DNA of 64,000 nucleotides from Zantedeschia hybrid cultivar (GCA_030544215.1 JARZZO010000016.1:59189501-59253500); one strand, 5' to 3'. Counted from the first letter of the stretch, positions 1-11,308 are shown. Notes: a model not told the origin generated them from the letters alone. Program-made: numbers and translations.

Positions 1-1288
1 ATTCAAGCATAATGAATGTTGAAATCTGCAGAGATAGGGTTTAGGGGTTTTATGAAAGAATTTTATTTTCTTGGGAAAGAAATTTTTTTCTTCCCAAACT
101 AAAAAACAATTCTGAGAAAAAATAAAATTTCCACAGTTAGGGAATATTTGGAAAAGTCAAATCTAATGTGGGTTAATGCATGGTTTGCCATCTTTCTCTC
201 TCTCCCCCCAAGGGTCTTGAGACGAATCCTGACTGAGATCAAGAATAAGACTATAAGAGGGATATAGAGAGAGAATAGAAAAGTCTAGGATAAAGGAGAA
301 GGAGAGATAAAGAGGAGAAGGAATTGAGACACAAGAAGGCAATCCTTATATACGTGTAAACACGTTTTCTGCATTTTTTGTTATTATTGTGTTAATTTAA
401 TCATATTGAATGACTACATGCATAAAACTTAAAGGCATTTTTTTAACTATAAGATGATCATGACTTGGCTGTCATTCTCACTCTCTGAGACCTCTTCTCT
501 TTAACCTTCTAAGATGATGTCAAGGTCTAATGTAGTGTCCCCTGAATATGTGTATATTATACACGTTTGTGTGTATAATATTGAGAGAGAACTTTAATTC
601 TTTTCCCAAAAAAAAGTTATCCTAGGTCTAAAGGTAGGAAAATTTTCAGGTAGTCTCCTAGTCAGAAACTCTAATCCTAGGAAAAATCACTTTTCTCATA
701 AAGTAGATTTTTTCCCTCCTACTTACTAAAACCCCTAAACCCACCCAAAGAAAACAATGAAAAATGATGACAGTTTTTTGAACTTATTAGCAAACTGAGC
801 AGCCAATTATTGTCAGACTGACATATATTAAAGTAAGAAATATACAACTCATCTTGCCAAGCATGGTTTGCCAACTCGGTACAATGGTATGAGTGGTTCT
901 TGGGGTTTGTGAGACATACCAGTGAGACTTGAATCAGCCTGACTTGTGCCTGACTCACACAAGTCAGACCATACAACTCAGATTTCAAAGAACCCGAGTC
1001 ATATAGATCCAACGATACAACCAACCTTGTTGCCAAATTTCTGTCATTAAACTATACTGACCAGCCAATGCTTGGCAGGTTAACATAGATTAAAGTAAGA
1101 ATTTCCAAATTTCCGCCATTAAACCACAATTTGAAAGTAAATATGAAACATTGGGGATCTCCACTTAAATGACCTTAGCAAACTAATACAAATCATATTA
1201 TGTTATCAAGGCATGGAGATCCTTTTCAGTCAGCAAGGATGAAGAACGCTAATGATCTGCATTGTTAATAAACTGATCCTATGCGAAC
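1..1288. other. Intron or 3' flank of LSM4; no coding signal seen
   Basis: AT-rich sequence with short CT/GA-rich patches near 190-320 and 470-500. It would be the downstream intron of LSM4 if the gene continues out of the window. I see no arginine/glycine-rich exon, no RNA gene and no clear mobile element. Confidence 0.5.
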
Positions 1289-1917
1289 CTCATCTGGAAC
1301 TCGAAGATACTTGATCGTATTTCCGCGTATGTAGCATTCCGGCATTCTCCAGAACCTGTCTCCATCCTGCCAAAAGAGAATCCAAATAAACAAAAAATGG
1401 GGAAAATGGTGGATGATGGGACACCACAAAACACGACAAACCACCACCCCCACCTTCGAAGTACAGATGACCTCCCGGAGGTGGATGTTCATCCAGGTGT
1501 CGCAGTTCACCAGGTGACCATTATACGTCTCCCCATTCTTCAACTCCACCAGCTGCCACGAAGGGAACGACCAATTCGACAAAAAAAAAACCACAAAAAC
1601 AACTTTTTAAGGACAATTCACAAAAAAAAAACACAATTTCCGCGCAATTAATCAATACCAAAAATTAAGCTCCAAAATTAGACAGTAACAAACAATGCTC
1701 AATGCCAAATTCTCTTACCATGGGATGGCCCTGCGCCGTCTTCAACAAAGAAAGCGGGAGCTGAAGAGTAGTAGCAAGACCAAATCAATTCAGTATTACA
1801 GAAATCACCAGAAGAGGGAAAGACAGAAATGGGATGCCTCAGAAATAACAGCAAATTATAGAGGCCATAGGAAATTAAACGAATTCCCGCAGGTGGGGGA
1901 AGTAAGAACTGCACCAT
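1289..1917 (-). CDS. LSM4: LSM4-like Sm protein, partial (3' exons not seen)
   Basis: LSm4 is a subunit of the nuclear LSm2-8 ring that binds the 3' end of U6 snRNA and of the cytoplasmic LSm1-7 decapping ring. Three coding exons are clear: 1719-1760 (LPLSLLKTAQGHPM), 1454-1552 (contains VELKNGETYNGHLVNCDTW, the Sm1 motif) and 1289-1366 (contains ECYIRGNTIKYLRVPDE, the Sm2 motif). Each is bounded by AG acceptors and GT donors in phase 0. The family normally starts with Met directly before LPLS, so exon 1 probably codes only ATG. The best candidate is 1915-1917, followed by GTGCAG; this site is inferred. Joined length is 74 residues, whereas plant LSm4 usually carries a further arginine/glycine-rich tail. 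No such exon is visible between 1 and 1288, so it lies outside the window or is lost. The family call is very secure; the start is moderately secure. Confidence 0.93.
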
Positions 1918-2186
1918 TTCTGAGCTTTCTTCCCTTCCCCGGAGATCAAGCGGCGAAAGGAGCCCCGGGGACAACAGATCGCCGAAATGGCGATGGATCC
2001 GAACCTTACGTTTCCAGGGGAAGCGACTGGAAGAACCCTAGAAGGGAAGAAATTTTTCTTTTTTAGGAGGGCGCCGAGGGGGTAAATAAAACTAGTTGAA
2101 GTCTGCGAAAAAGCAGGCGAAGACGAATCATAAGTTTATGTTACCTACCAATTAAACGCACGGATCCAGCCAAGGTTGTTTACGTT

Positions 2187-2516
2187 GGGGATTTTGGTGT
2201 ATATCTCCTGCAAATTATATTCTTTGACTCTCACATATTGTTATAAATATTTTTACAGAGTTGTTATTATCTAGTTATATTGCTGCATATAACTAATAAT
2301 CTTGCCATAATTTGGCATATATAACCTTGATTTCACCAGTATTTATAAAATCTTTTCAACGTATTCATTTGAAGTAGCACAACAATTTGACAGGAGTAGT
2401 ATTATCGCAACCTTTCGGAAGATGTCAGGGATACTTGTGACAATACGTGGGAGTCAAAGGTATAATATAAGTATGACTGTTTATAGAGGTATATATGTAT
2501 ACATATAAAAGTCCTT
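2187..2516. repeat. MITE-like inverted-repeat family, copy 1
   Basis: An AT-rich block that begins near ggggattttggtgtatat and ends near gtatacatataaaagtcctt, so its ends are roughly inverted. It shares ordered blocks with 59141-59527 (for example ggaagatg followed by a gggta/ggata run and then a gactc or gagtc motif) and, more weakly, with 48167-48559. No transposase is present. Boundaries are by eye. Confidence 0.5.
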
Positions 2517-2824
2517 TACTTTATAATAAAATATTATAAATATCATAAATTATCATATTTGATGTCTCCCATATTGTGTTTTATATATAATAGAGATAAT
2601 TTCGGAATTTTGAAAATACCACGTTTGTTTGCATATCATCCTCCATATGATCTTAATAAGTATAATATTTCAAAATTGTTACTTCAGTGGCATATTCGAT
2701 ATGCATAAATATAACATCATAAATCTTAGAAAGCCCCTTATACTTTATCAATTAAAGTAAAATATGTTTACAATAAGTTAGAATGTAGCACATCACTTAG
2801 AGTGCAACGGATTTCTGAAGAAGA

Positions 2825-3250
2825 AAAAAACAGTCAAAGTATCAAACAATCAATTAATAAGCTGAGAGAGTTCAAGTTAGTTGCTACAGTAGCAATTAAT
2901 CAATAAGAAGACAGTTAGTTGATTCAGTTAATTGATTCATAAGAGTTCAATTAGTTGATAGATAATTAGTTAGTTGATTAGCAGGCCCAAATAATTGATA
3001 AAATAGTAGAATTAATCGATTAAGTTAGTCAGATATGTCAAAGGAGGCCAGTTAATCAATCAAAAGCTAGTTAATCGATAGGAGGCTAGTTAATCGATTG
3101 AAGTACATAGGTAATAATTAAATATGATGACTAAATCGAAGTTCTAATGAGTTAATCGATATTTTGTTTAGTGTTCCAATCTAAGGTAATTGATCACTTT
3201 GAAGAGTTAGTCGATTAAAGATCCAGGTAGCTGTTGAAATCGACAAGTAC
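2825..3250. repeat. Degenerate TTAATCGATT/GTTAGTTGATT-rich repeat tract
   Basis: The motif ttaatcgat or close variants (gttagttgat, ttaattgatt, ttaatcaat) recurs a dozen or more times at irregular 15-45 bp spacing. It is often followed by agg or aag and preceded by ctagttaat or cagttaat. This looks like a diverged tandem repeat. No coding potential is seen. Confidence 0.6.
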
Positions 3251-3409
3251 CAATCTTTTAAAACTGAGATCTGATTAACTTAGGGAACCCAACGCACTTA
3301 GTAGATCAACCCCTTTGTCCATTTCTTCATCACTGTCATCATCAATAAAAGGTAACACTCTAGGATGTCCAAGATTCATCTTACTTGTCATAGGCTTGCA
3401 CATTACATC

Positions 3410-3959
3410 AACTATATGCGTAGCCTTCTGGAGCTGTTTGCGTCTGAGCTTCGTGCTCAGGTTTTCTTCTGTCTGAGCTTCGTTCTCAAGTCTTCCTCCA
3501 TCCTCCTGGGTGATTTGGTTTCGGAGCCCCGCGCTCTGTGAGCTTTTTCTTCTTCCTTGTTTTTTTTCTTCCCCTCTCAGCCTGTATTACAAATCCCGCA
3601 CTCTGAAACTTTGTTGTTCAGTTGCCTTCTGCCATCCCTCACAGTCTGTTTAGGACTCTTTTGCCGGAACCCGCAACATCCCTTCCCCCCCAACTTCCAG
3701 TCCCTAACTTCCCCACCTCCTTCACGCTTTGACCCCCCCCCCCAGGTCGCGTTTTAACCTTAATACCAAAGTGTATTGTATACAGTGTTTCCACCTACCA
3801 TCTAATTTGTCGATTTTCTAACCCCCTTTACTGTAGCTCTTCCTCCATCTTTTCTGCATATATAGTTTGCTGCTCTGCTGGGGCTGGTACAAGGCTGTCC
3901 TAATCGCCATATCCCCTGTCCCCTTGCCCACCTTCCTGGGTCACTTCTATACCTGTGCC
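3410..3959 (+). other. LINE 5' leader, pyrimidine-rich
   Basis: Pyrimidine-rich sequence precedes the ORF1 start. It contains two near copies of a 29-nt block beginning gtctgagcttcgt (about 3443-3471 and 3472-3500). In the ORF1 frame the nearest upstream stop is TAG at 3834-3836, and the first in-frame ATG after it is at 3960. Plant L1 elements carry internal promoters in this position, but no specific promoter element is recognised here. Confidence 0.55.
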
Positions 3960-3969
3960 ATGGAGCAAG

Positions 3970-4360
3970 TGTTAGGGATTTAGAAATATCTGGAGCGGAA
4001 GGCATCCCTAACGCGGAGGAAGACGACGCCGGAGTCGATCCCCAGGAGCGGCGAGCCTTGGATAGGAACGCACGAACCCCGGACGAGGAGACTGTGTAAA
4101 CCCTAGCACCCTCTCCACTGGTTTCCTCTCTCTATGTCTCTTGATGCGTATGACCTAATGGGGAGTCACATACTTCTTTTATAGAGAAGAGAGACCAGTC
4201 CCTTTCAAACTACTAATAAATCCTACCCATTACAAGATCCTAATGGGCACTTAATGGGTTAAGCCCAATAACTTTATTCCATTGATTGGATGCCTAATGG
4301 TGTGTATGTGTGCAGCCCAGTAAGCACAAGTGGACTACTAATTAGGTAAAAAATCTAACA
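3970..4360 (-). repeat. Copia A 3' LTR
   Basis: This is the left copy in window coordinates, 391 bp, and the downstream (3') LTR for the minus-strand element. It runs TGTTAG to CTAACA with a 6-bp terminal inverted repeat. It is colinear with 10919-11308. Confidence 0.95.
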
Positions 4361-4372
4361 TTCTCCCACTTG
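4361..4372 (-). other. Copia A polypurine tract
   Basis: On the minus strand this reads CAAGTGGGAGAA directly upstream of the 3' LTR. This is the usual position and composition of the second-strand primer of plant Copia elements. Copia B has nearly the same tract at 17553-17564. Confidence 0.8.
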
Positions 4373-4848
4373 GTCCAACTTGTCTTAAACACATCAAATC
4401 TTCCTTTGAAAACATACTTATAGTATAAATATATATAGTTTCAAAAAGACTCTTGAAGATTTGACATCATGGACATACACCTGAAGAGAAAACCACGGTA
4501 TGCGTGCGCACGATGAAACAAAAACTATATACCATTCTAATTAACGGAATCTTAAAGATTCAAGAATAGAAAATCAAATGACATGGGTCATGGCGGCAAA
4601 TGCATTCAATTATACAGCTCCTTCCATATACCACAATGCCACCAACTTACTACAATTGAACATCAAATATGGAACTGTAGATAAACTCAAACATAACGTT
4701 TATCCATTGGTCACCACTTAAACATACAATCTGCCAGCCATAATCTATAACCAACATGTATACAAAATAAATGGAAAAGGCAGAAAGCAATAGAAGAATC
4801 ATGATATAAATATGATCACAAATAACTGAATGTGTCAGACTGAGAAAG

Positions 4849-5463
4849 TCACAATATATCGAGAGAACTGACAAGACCTATCCTAATCACATGACTACAA
4901 AAAGTGCTAGCAGGTAGTCCCTTCGTGAGTGGGTCAGCAACCATAAGATCTGTCCCAATATGTTCTATAGACACTTTATGATTCTTCACTCTGTCTCTAA
5001 GAGCAAAATACTTAATGTCTAAGGCTCTAGCACCTTTGGACGCCTTATTGTTCTTAGAGAAAAAGACCACAGCGGAATTGTCACAATATATCATGATAGG
5101 TCTGGAGACGAAATCAATAAATGATAGACTTGTGAGCAGATTCCGCAACTAGATGGCCTGTGCACTAGCCTCAAAACAAGCAATGAACTCTACTGCCATC
5201 GTGGAAGCCACTGTAATACTCTGCTTCTCACTGCACCATGTGATAGCTCCTCCTGCTAAGAGGAAGATGTATCATGTAGTGGACTTCCTCGAATCAAGAC
5301 AGCCGCCAAAATCAGCATCAGAATATGCAATGACCTCTAAATGATCTGATCTTCTGTATGTGAGCATGAAATATATTGTGCCTTTAAGATACCGCATGAC
5401 TTTCATGGCAGCTTTCCAATGATCCATGCCTGGGTTGCTCTGGTACCTGCTGAGCATACCCAC
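4849..5463 (-). pseudogene. Copia A RNase H domain, broken
   Basis: Two reading frames cover the RNase H end of pol. 5272-5463 contains YSDADFGGCLDSRKSTT, a typical Copia RNase H start with a catalytic Asp. 4849-5148 contains IYCDNSAVVFF and DPLTKGLP, the conserved C-terminal block. A break lies between them (about 5149-5271), so no functional protein is expected. Confidence 0.85.
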
Positions 5464-6313
5464 GGCAAAAGCAATATCTGGACGTACAAGTCTGAAAGTA
5501 CATCAAGCTCCCAACAGCCGAAGCATATGGGATGGGCTCCATCTGCTTCATTTCCAAGTCATTTCTGGGACACTGTAATTCACTGAATTTATCACCTTTT
5601 ACAATGGGTACTTTATCGGGTGCGCAGAACTGCATGTTGAACATTTTCAAGACTTTTGAGATGTAAGCTTTCTGAGAGAGACTAAGAGTGTCTGAGGGTC
5701 TATCTTTAGTGATTTCAATGCCCAAAACATAGTAGGCATCACCCATATCTTTCATCTCAAAGTTCTTAGAAAGGAAAATTTTAGTTTCGTGCAATAAACC
5801 AAGATCACTGCTAGCAAGCAAAATGTCATCCACATACAAAAGCAAGACAATGAAATTACTCCCACTGATCTTTAGGTACAAACATTCGTCAATAATATTT
5901 TCCTTAAACTCAAAGGACAATATAATTTCATTAAACTTTATGAACCATTGGCGGGAGGCTTGCTTAAGTCCGTAAATGAATTTCTTTAATTTGCATACCA
6001 AGTGTTCTTTCCCTTCAACACGAAATCCTTGAGGTTGCTCCATATACACTTCTTTATCTAGATCCCCATTGAGAAAAGCCGTTTTCACATCCATCTGATG
6101 TAACTCTAGGTCAAAATGAGCTACCAAGGCCATGACTATTCTGAATGAGAACTTCTTAGAAACTGGAGAGAATGTCTCATCATAGTCAATGCCTTCTCTT
6201 TGAGTGAAGCCCTTAGCCATCAATCTGGCCTTATATCGTTCAACTTTGCCTTTAGAGTCTACCTTAGTTTTGAATATCCATTTACATCCAACAAGTTTGG
6301 ACCCTTTAGGCAA
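5384..6313 (-). pseudogene. Copia A reverse transcriptase domain, broken
   Basis: This frame holds the Copia reverse transcriptase: KWIFKTKVDSKGKVERYKAR near the start, DYDETFSPV, QMDVKTAFLNGDL, and the active-site block LLYVDDILLA. The frame derails near 5480, where the conserved end of the domain continues in the frame of 5272-5463. This is a frameshift rather than a domain end. It is followed by RNase H in normal Copia order. Confidence 0.9.
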
Positions 6314-6691
6314 GTTAACGAGATCCCAGACTTAGTTTTTAGCCATTGAGTCAAGCTCTTCTTTCATGGCTTCAAACTAATAGGCAGATTTTTCACTCTT
6401 TATGGCTTGTGAAAACGTCACTAGGTCATCAATGTCACCCCTGTCTACGCTGTCCTCCTGTAGGTACACTATGAACTCATCAGATATAGCAGGTCTCCTG
6501 ACTCTTTCATATCCACGCAATGTTGGCCCCTGATCCACCTAAGGAGGTGGTTGGTCAACAACCGCGACATCTTCTGGCTCTAGAGCAACTTGGGATAGAC
6601 CAACTGTAACTACTTGCTCCCCTAGGATTTCATTCCGAGGAATGAATATGGGAACAACATTGTCAGTTGTTACAAGTGTTTCAACCTGATC

Positions 6692-7612
6692 CTATAACTC
6701 CTCAAAAGAAATCTCTCGAGAAGGTCCACTCCCACTAACTCCGCCATCTTCAAGGAACCTTGCCTTATTTGTTTCTATAATGATGGGAACACGGGATGGA
6801 CAATAGAATCTATACCCTTTTGATCTCGCTGGATAACCAATGAATAATCCACTGGTTGTTCTGAGATCAAAAGCCTTTTCATGTGGATTGTATGGCCTAG
6901 CCTCAGCTGCACACCCCCACGTGCGCATATAGCTCACAGAAGGTTTCCTACCACACCATAACTCATAGGGAGTCTTAGGCACAGCCTTCGTAGGAACCTT
7001 ATTCACAATGTGAGCAGTTGTCTTAACAGCCTCGCCCCACAAGGATAAAGGAAGGGTAGAATGACTCAACATTGTCCTGACCATTTCTTTAAGCGTTCGA
7101 TTCTTTCTTTCTGCAACCCCATTCTTATATGGGCTGCCAGAAGTAGTATACTGAGGTACAATACCCTCCTCTTTAAGGAATCTAGCAAATGGACTAGGTC
7201 TTTGTCCCATCTCAGTATACCTACCATAGTACTCGCCACCTCTATCAAACCTGACTATCTTGATTACTTTTCCTGATTGTTTCTCTACTTCCTTCTTGAA
7301 ATCCTTAAAGACATTGAAAACACATGTCTTTTCAAGAAGTAAATAGAGATACATGTATCTAGAATAGTCATCTATAAAGGTGACAAAGTACCTCTAACCA
7401 GTCAGACAGGGTGGAAAAGGACCACAGTTATCAGTGTGTATTATTTCTAAAATTCCAGAACTTCTTGTGGCATCTTTATTAGGCGTGTGTGTTTGCTTTC
7501 CTTTAATGCAATCAAAACATGTCTCGAAGTCAATGAAATCCAGAGTGTGTAACACTCCTTCTCCCACTAACCTCTTAAGCCTCTTAATGGAGATATGTTC
7601 TAATCTCCTATG
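6692..7612 (-). pseudogene. Copia A integrase domain, partly open
   Basis: The open part 6692-7354 shows the integrase core and C-terminus: FDRGGEYYGRYTE (second catalytic Asp), GVAERKNRTLKEMVRTML (catalytic Glu block) and TPYELWCGRKPSVSYMRTWG. The start of the core, with the first Asp and a HTDNCGPF-like block, reads between about 7355 and 7612 with at least one in-frame stop (near 7395). The domain precedes reverse transcriptase, as expected for Copia. Confidence 0.88.
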
Positions 7613-8031
7613 TCATAACATGGATGAATTTTCATTAACTCTACCACGTTTGTTGCCAGCAAAAACCGAAGTATGCAAAGTATTATGAGATTGTTCAATC
7701 ACATTGCTAAGACACAATTTATACAAACCATCAGATATAGAACCAGTACCAATAACAATAGAATCCTTTATTAATTCAACTGAAGAATTTTCAAGATTAA
7801 CTTGAAAACCTTTTGAATCAAGTCTTGATACTGAAACCAAATTTCTACTAAAAGATTGTACATAAAAAGTGTTTTCTAAATTTAGAACAAATCCTGATTC
7901 CATAACTATCCTATAAATTCCTACGGCCTTGACTTGTGAGCGCGTCTGCTCCGCTCACTCTCATTCGGAGGCCTTTGGAAAAAGAATCTCTGCATAGAAA
8001 TGGCAACATGCACAATAGAACCTGAGTCAAT
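7613..8031 (-). pseudogene. Copia A protease and pre-integrase region, frameshifted
   Basis: Downstream of the gag stop at 8032-8034 the minus strand continues with IDSGSIVHV, an aspartic protease active-site block (DSG). The frame then shifts before 7903, where NTFYVQSFSRNLVSVSRLDS, typical of the region between protease and integrase, continues in another frame. The stop at 8032 replaces the residue expected just before the I-D-S-G block, which suggests one point mutation. Confidence 0.75.
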
Positions 8032-8949
8032 CTACCATGTACTTTTAGGAACATTGACTAAATTAAACTTATAGCAAACATTAGATGAGAGATTACCTTT
8101 CTTTTCAAACCATGCATTTCTTTTCAGACAATCTTTCTTAACGTGTTCAGGTAATTTGCAGAAGAAGCACTTGTTATTTTTGCCTTTTGACTTGTCCTTC
8201 TTCTTGCCCTTCTTCTGGACACCCTTCTTCTTTCCTGATCCACTTTTCACTTTATGAGAGGTAAACAAAGCAACATTGTTCCTCTCTCCTCTCAATCTCT
8301 CTTCCTCCCGGACACACATGGTCATTAATTCATTGACTAACCATTTAGCCTGATGTGTGTTGTAGGAGATCTTAAATGCCTCATATTCAATAGGCAAAGA
8401 GTTGAGAATAAAATGGACTAGGAAAGTGTCTGAAATAGTAACTTCCATGACATTTAGTTGAGCAGAAATATCTCTCATAATCATTATATGCTCTCAAACA
8501 CTATCACTAGTGTATTTCATTGAGGACAGTTTAGCCATTAAAGTATTGGCTTTGGCCTTATCAGAACTAATGAATTGTTCCTCAATGGCTTTAAGAAATC
8601 CACTAGCAGTGGTCTGATCTGGGATAGATCCCTTGATATTCTGTCCAACACGTCCCTGAAGGAACAGAAGGCAGAGACGATTGGACCTTTTCCATTTTTC
8701 ATAATGAGTCTGCTGTTCCATTGAACTTTCTGGAGTAAGTGGAGCCGGCGTAACCTCACGTAAAGCCAAATCTAAGTCTATGCAACCTAAAATAAACTGT
8801 ACCCTTTGTTTCCATTCAGTAAAATTAGTGCCATTCAGGTACGACACACTAGCAGTAAATGGTGCGAACAAAGGAGAAGTAGCTGAAATAAACAAACACA
8901 GGCTCACATATAAGGCAATGGAACTAATATATCGCAAGTAATGAGGCAA
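8032..8949 (-). pseudogene. Copia A gag, one in-frame nonsense codon
   Basis: Gag forms the virus-like particle of the retrotransposon. The frame holds a LNGTNFTEWKQRVQFILG block typical of plant Copia gag and ends with a CCHC zinc knuckle CFFCKLPEHVKKDC (C-x2-C-x4-H-x4-C) in a lysine-rich context. A single TGA at 8494-8496 divides the frame, and both halves are in the same phase. The stop is compatible with CGA to TGA decay. The N-terminal 25 residues are unusually hydrophobic and may not be coding. Confidence 0.85.
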
Positions 8950-10904
8950 GATTTAAACTGCAAAGTAATTCAATAACTTAAAAAATGAACTACTTTATCA
9001 AGTCGTTCGATAGTTTTATGGACGAACTCTCCAAATTATCTTAAGTGATAAAACTAAAATTTATAAACATTTTGATATCAAGAGAGAGCACATTTGGGTA
9101 CAAAACTCTCAAGAATCGCCATGCAAATAAATTTTATTTTATCCTGCTCATGACATGAAAATAAACACTCCTTTGAGAGTTAAATTTACAATCAAGCCAA
9201 AAACACAAACATTTGATACCATTTTAATTTCTTAACGAGTATATTTTATTATTCTCCATGCATAAGGCCACTTTGGTGATCTACTTACACACTTTGAATT
9301 CTAAAACATCCTCCCCCAATTAAAATGATAACAAATAACCAAATGCTCAATAATTATACTATTTAAAACTTAATATGGTTAAATTTTATCAATCCTCGTG
9401 ATTAGTGCCACTTTGGTGGTCAAACTAATCATTTAGAAATCAAAATTCACCACAAAACTATATAATAGCATCAATTAACACTCAATATGAGCAAAAAGGA
9501 CATAAACACAATAATTAATATAATCTGAAATGGAGATATTCATGCATGATTAAAAACTGTAAAGAGGACAAATTATCACAAGAAATATCTCCTAAGTTTA
9601 CAACAATAATTATTGATTCATAAACAACCTTAATCATGCTTAAAACTATATTAAAATTGACATTTTACAAGTTTATAGCATGATGTTACATATATGTCCT
9701 TTTCTGTTTGCAGGAAAGAAACTAGAATTGCAAACATAACCAGTTCAGTTTACAGAAATATCCAGAATTGTAAATACGTCCTTGTCAGTTTGCAAGAATA
9801 ATCAGAATTTGCAAATATGTCCGTTTTCAATTTGCAAAAATAAACTGAATTGCAAAAATATCCGTTTCTGTTTGCAGAGATAACCAAAGTTACAAACAGA
9901 TTTTCAGAAATTGTGTATGTATCCAAACTATTTTAAAAAGGATCTTTTATCCTTTAAAAATCACTAACGGGCCTAAAAAGGACCCAGAAATAAGGGCCTA
10001 AGATCCAGAACTTAATGGACCCATTAAGTGACCATTAGTGAACTTTAAAGGATAAGGATGACTAAAGAAATTCAAATTAAACAATTTTAAATCTTAAAGG
10101 ATACATATAACAAACGGATATAAACAGATGCGGGCCCGGATCTTAACGGCTTAATGGGTTCGTTTTTGGGTTGGATTAACGAAATCGGGTCGTAAACTTA
10201 ATCGGATTTGTATTCGGGTCTTAATAATATCCAAATGGATATTTTACCCAAAATTCGAATCCAAAACCCATTAAGATGGATCCATTACAGATTACTTAAA
10301 CGGATACAGATTTGGGTCTCAATAAGATCCAAACGGATCTTGTACCCAAAATCCGTATCCGAAATCATAAAATAAGATCCGTTAAGGATTTTAAATCCAA
10401 ACCCAATATAAAACCCAAAAGATCCAATAAAATCCATCATCTTCAACCTCCCCAAAACCATTAGGGTTTCTATTTTGGAAAGGATCTTACGGAGAAGATG
10501 AAGTTGGAGCCGCCGCTCCTCGCCGGGGAACTCGCCGGAGAGAACGTCGGAGAGAGCCCCCCCCCCCCCTTTCGGCGCACCGGCACAGCGCCACGGGCGG
10601 CAGGCCCGCGCTGGGCGAGCCCCTGCGGGGCGCTCGCCCGTGCGGGGCGGCGCCCCCGCCCGCGCTGGGCGGGCCCCTGCGGGGCGCTCGCCCGCTCGGG
10701 GCAGGCCCTTGCGGGGCGCTCGCCCGCGCAGGGCTGCGCCCCCGCCCGTGCTGGGCGGGCCCCTGCGGGGCGCACGCCCGCGCGGCCCCGAGCGGCACTC
10801 CGGTGACAGAAAAAAAAAAAAAAAAAATTCATGTTCTTCCCGTTTTTACGTAGATAAAAACAAGAAGAACATCATAAATCGGAGCCCCAAAATCGCCGAC
10901 ACGG
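8950..10904 (-). other. Copia A untranslated leader with tandem repeats
   Basis: Nearly 2 kb separates gag from the primer-binding site. It includes a set of roughly 40-bp repeats at about 9690-9905 (variants of cagtttgcaagaata followed by tttgcaaatatgtcc), paired blocks with ccactttggtg at 9270 and 9409, a tract of ggatcc/aaacgg-rich variants at 10130-10430, and the GC-rich array listed separately. No credible protein is present. Confidence 0.7.
10550..10800. repeat. GC-rich minisatellite in the Copia A leader
   Basis: A strongly GC-rich block in otherwise AT-rich DNA. The unit centres on gggcgggcccctgcggggcg followed by ctcgcccg and recurs about four times at 40-70 bp spacing, with ctgcgggg and gctcgccc able to pair. 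It starts after a run of C at about 10557-10569 and ends just before an A run at 10810-10826. Several long frames cross it on both strands because there are no stops in such sequence; none resembles a known protein. Confidence 0.8.
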
Positions 10905-10916
10905 GCTCTGATACCA
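10905..10916 (-). other. Copia A primer-binding site (initiator Met tRNA type)
   Basis: On the minus strand this reads TGGTATCAGAGC, the sequence complementary to the 3' end of plant initiator methionine tRNA. It lies two bases inside the 5' LTR edge. It is the usual primer site for plant Copia elements and confirms the orientation. Confidence 0.92.
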
Positions 10917-10918
10917 CT

Positions 10919-11308
10919 TGTTAGGGATTTAGAAATGCCTAGAGCGGAAGCCATCCCTAACGCGGAGGAAGACGACGCCGGAGTCGATCCCCACGAGCGG
11001 TGAGCCTTGGACAGGAACGCACGAACCCCAGACGAGGAGACGGTGTAAGCCCTAGCACCCTCTCCACTGGTTTCCTCTCTCTATGTCTCTTGATGCGTAT
11101 GACCTAATGGGGAGTCACAGGCTTCTTTTATAGAGAGGAGGGACTAGTCCCGTTCAAACTATTAATGGATCCTACCCATTATAGGATCCTAATGGGCACT
11201 TAATGGGTTAAGCCCAGTAACTTTATTCCATTAATTGGATGCCTAATGGTGTGTATGTGTGCATCCCAGTAAGCACAAGTGGACCACTAATTAGGTAAAA
11301 ATCCAACA
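10919..11308 (-). repeat. Copia A 5' LTR
   Basis: The upstream LTR of the minus-strand element, 390 bp, TGTTAG to CCAACA. It is colinear with the LTR at 3970-4360 with about 26 scattered substitutions and one indel. The target duplication GCAAG follows at 11309-11313. Confidence 0.95.

Larger units (their letters stand above)
3970..11308 (-). mobile_element. Copia A: complete but decayed Copia LTR retrotransposon
   Basis: The element is bounded by near-identical LTRs at 3970-4360 and 10919-11308, each starting TGTTAG and ending in ACA. It is flanked by a perfect 5-bp target duplication GCAAG (3965-3969 and 11309-11313). On the minus strand the order is LTR, primer-binding site, long leader, gag, protease, integrase, reverse transcriptase, RNase H, polypurine tract, LTR. 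Integrase before reverse transcriptase marks the Copia superfamily. By eye the two LTRs differ at about 26 of 390 positions, so the copy is not recent. Coding regions carry nonsense codons and frameshifts. Confidence 0.95.

Noticed and set aside
3193..3201. atcactttg shared with the sequence after the LINE tail (near 25010) as a LINE target duplication
   Set aside because: Only nine bases match, and the TTAATCGAT-type repeat pattern continues past this point, so the LINE 5' edge probably lies further right.
2825..3250. CRISPR-like repeat spacing in the TTAATCGAT tract
   Set aside because: Repeats are short, degenerate and unevenly spaced, and the context is a plant nuclear genome.
10470..10924. 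Long overlapping frames on both strands rich in Ala, Arg, Gly and Pro
   Set aside because: They arise because the GC-rich repeat array has few stops. No motif resembles a known protein, and the block lies in the retroelement leader.
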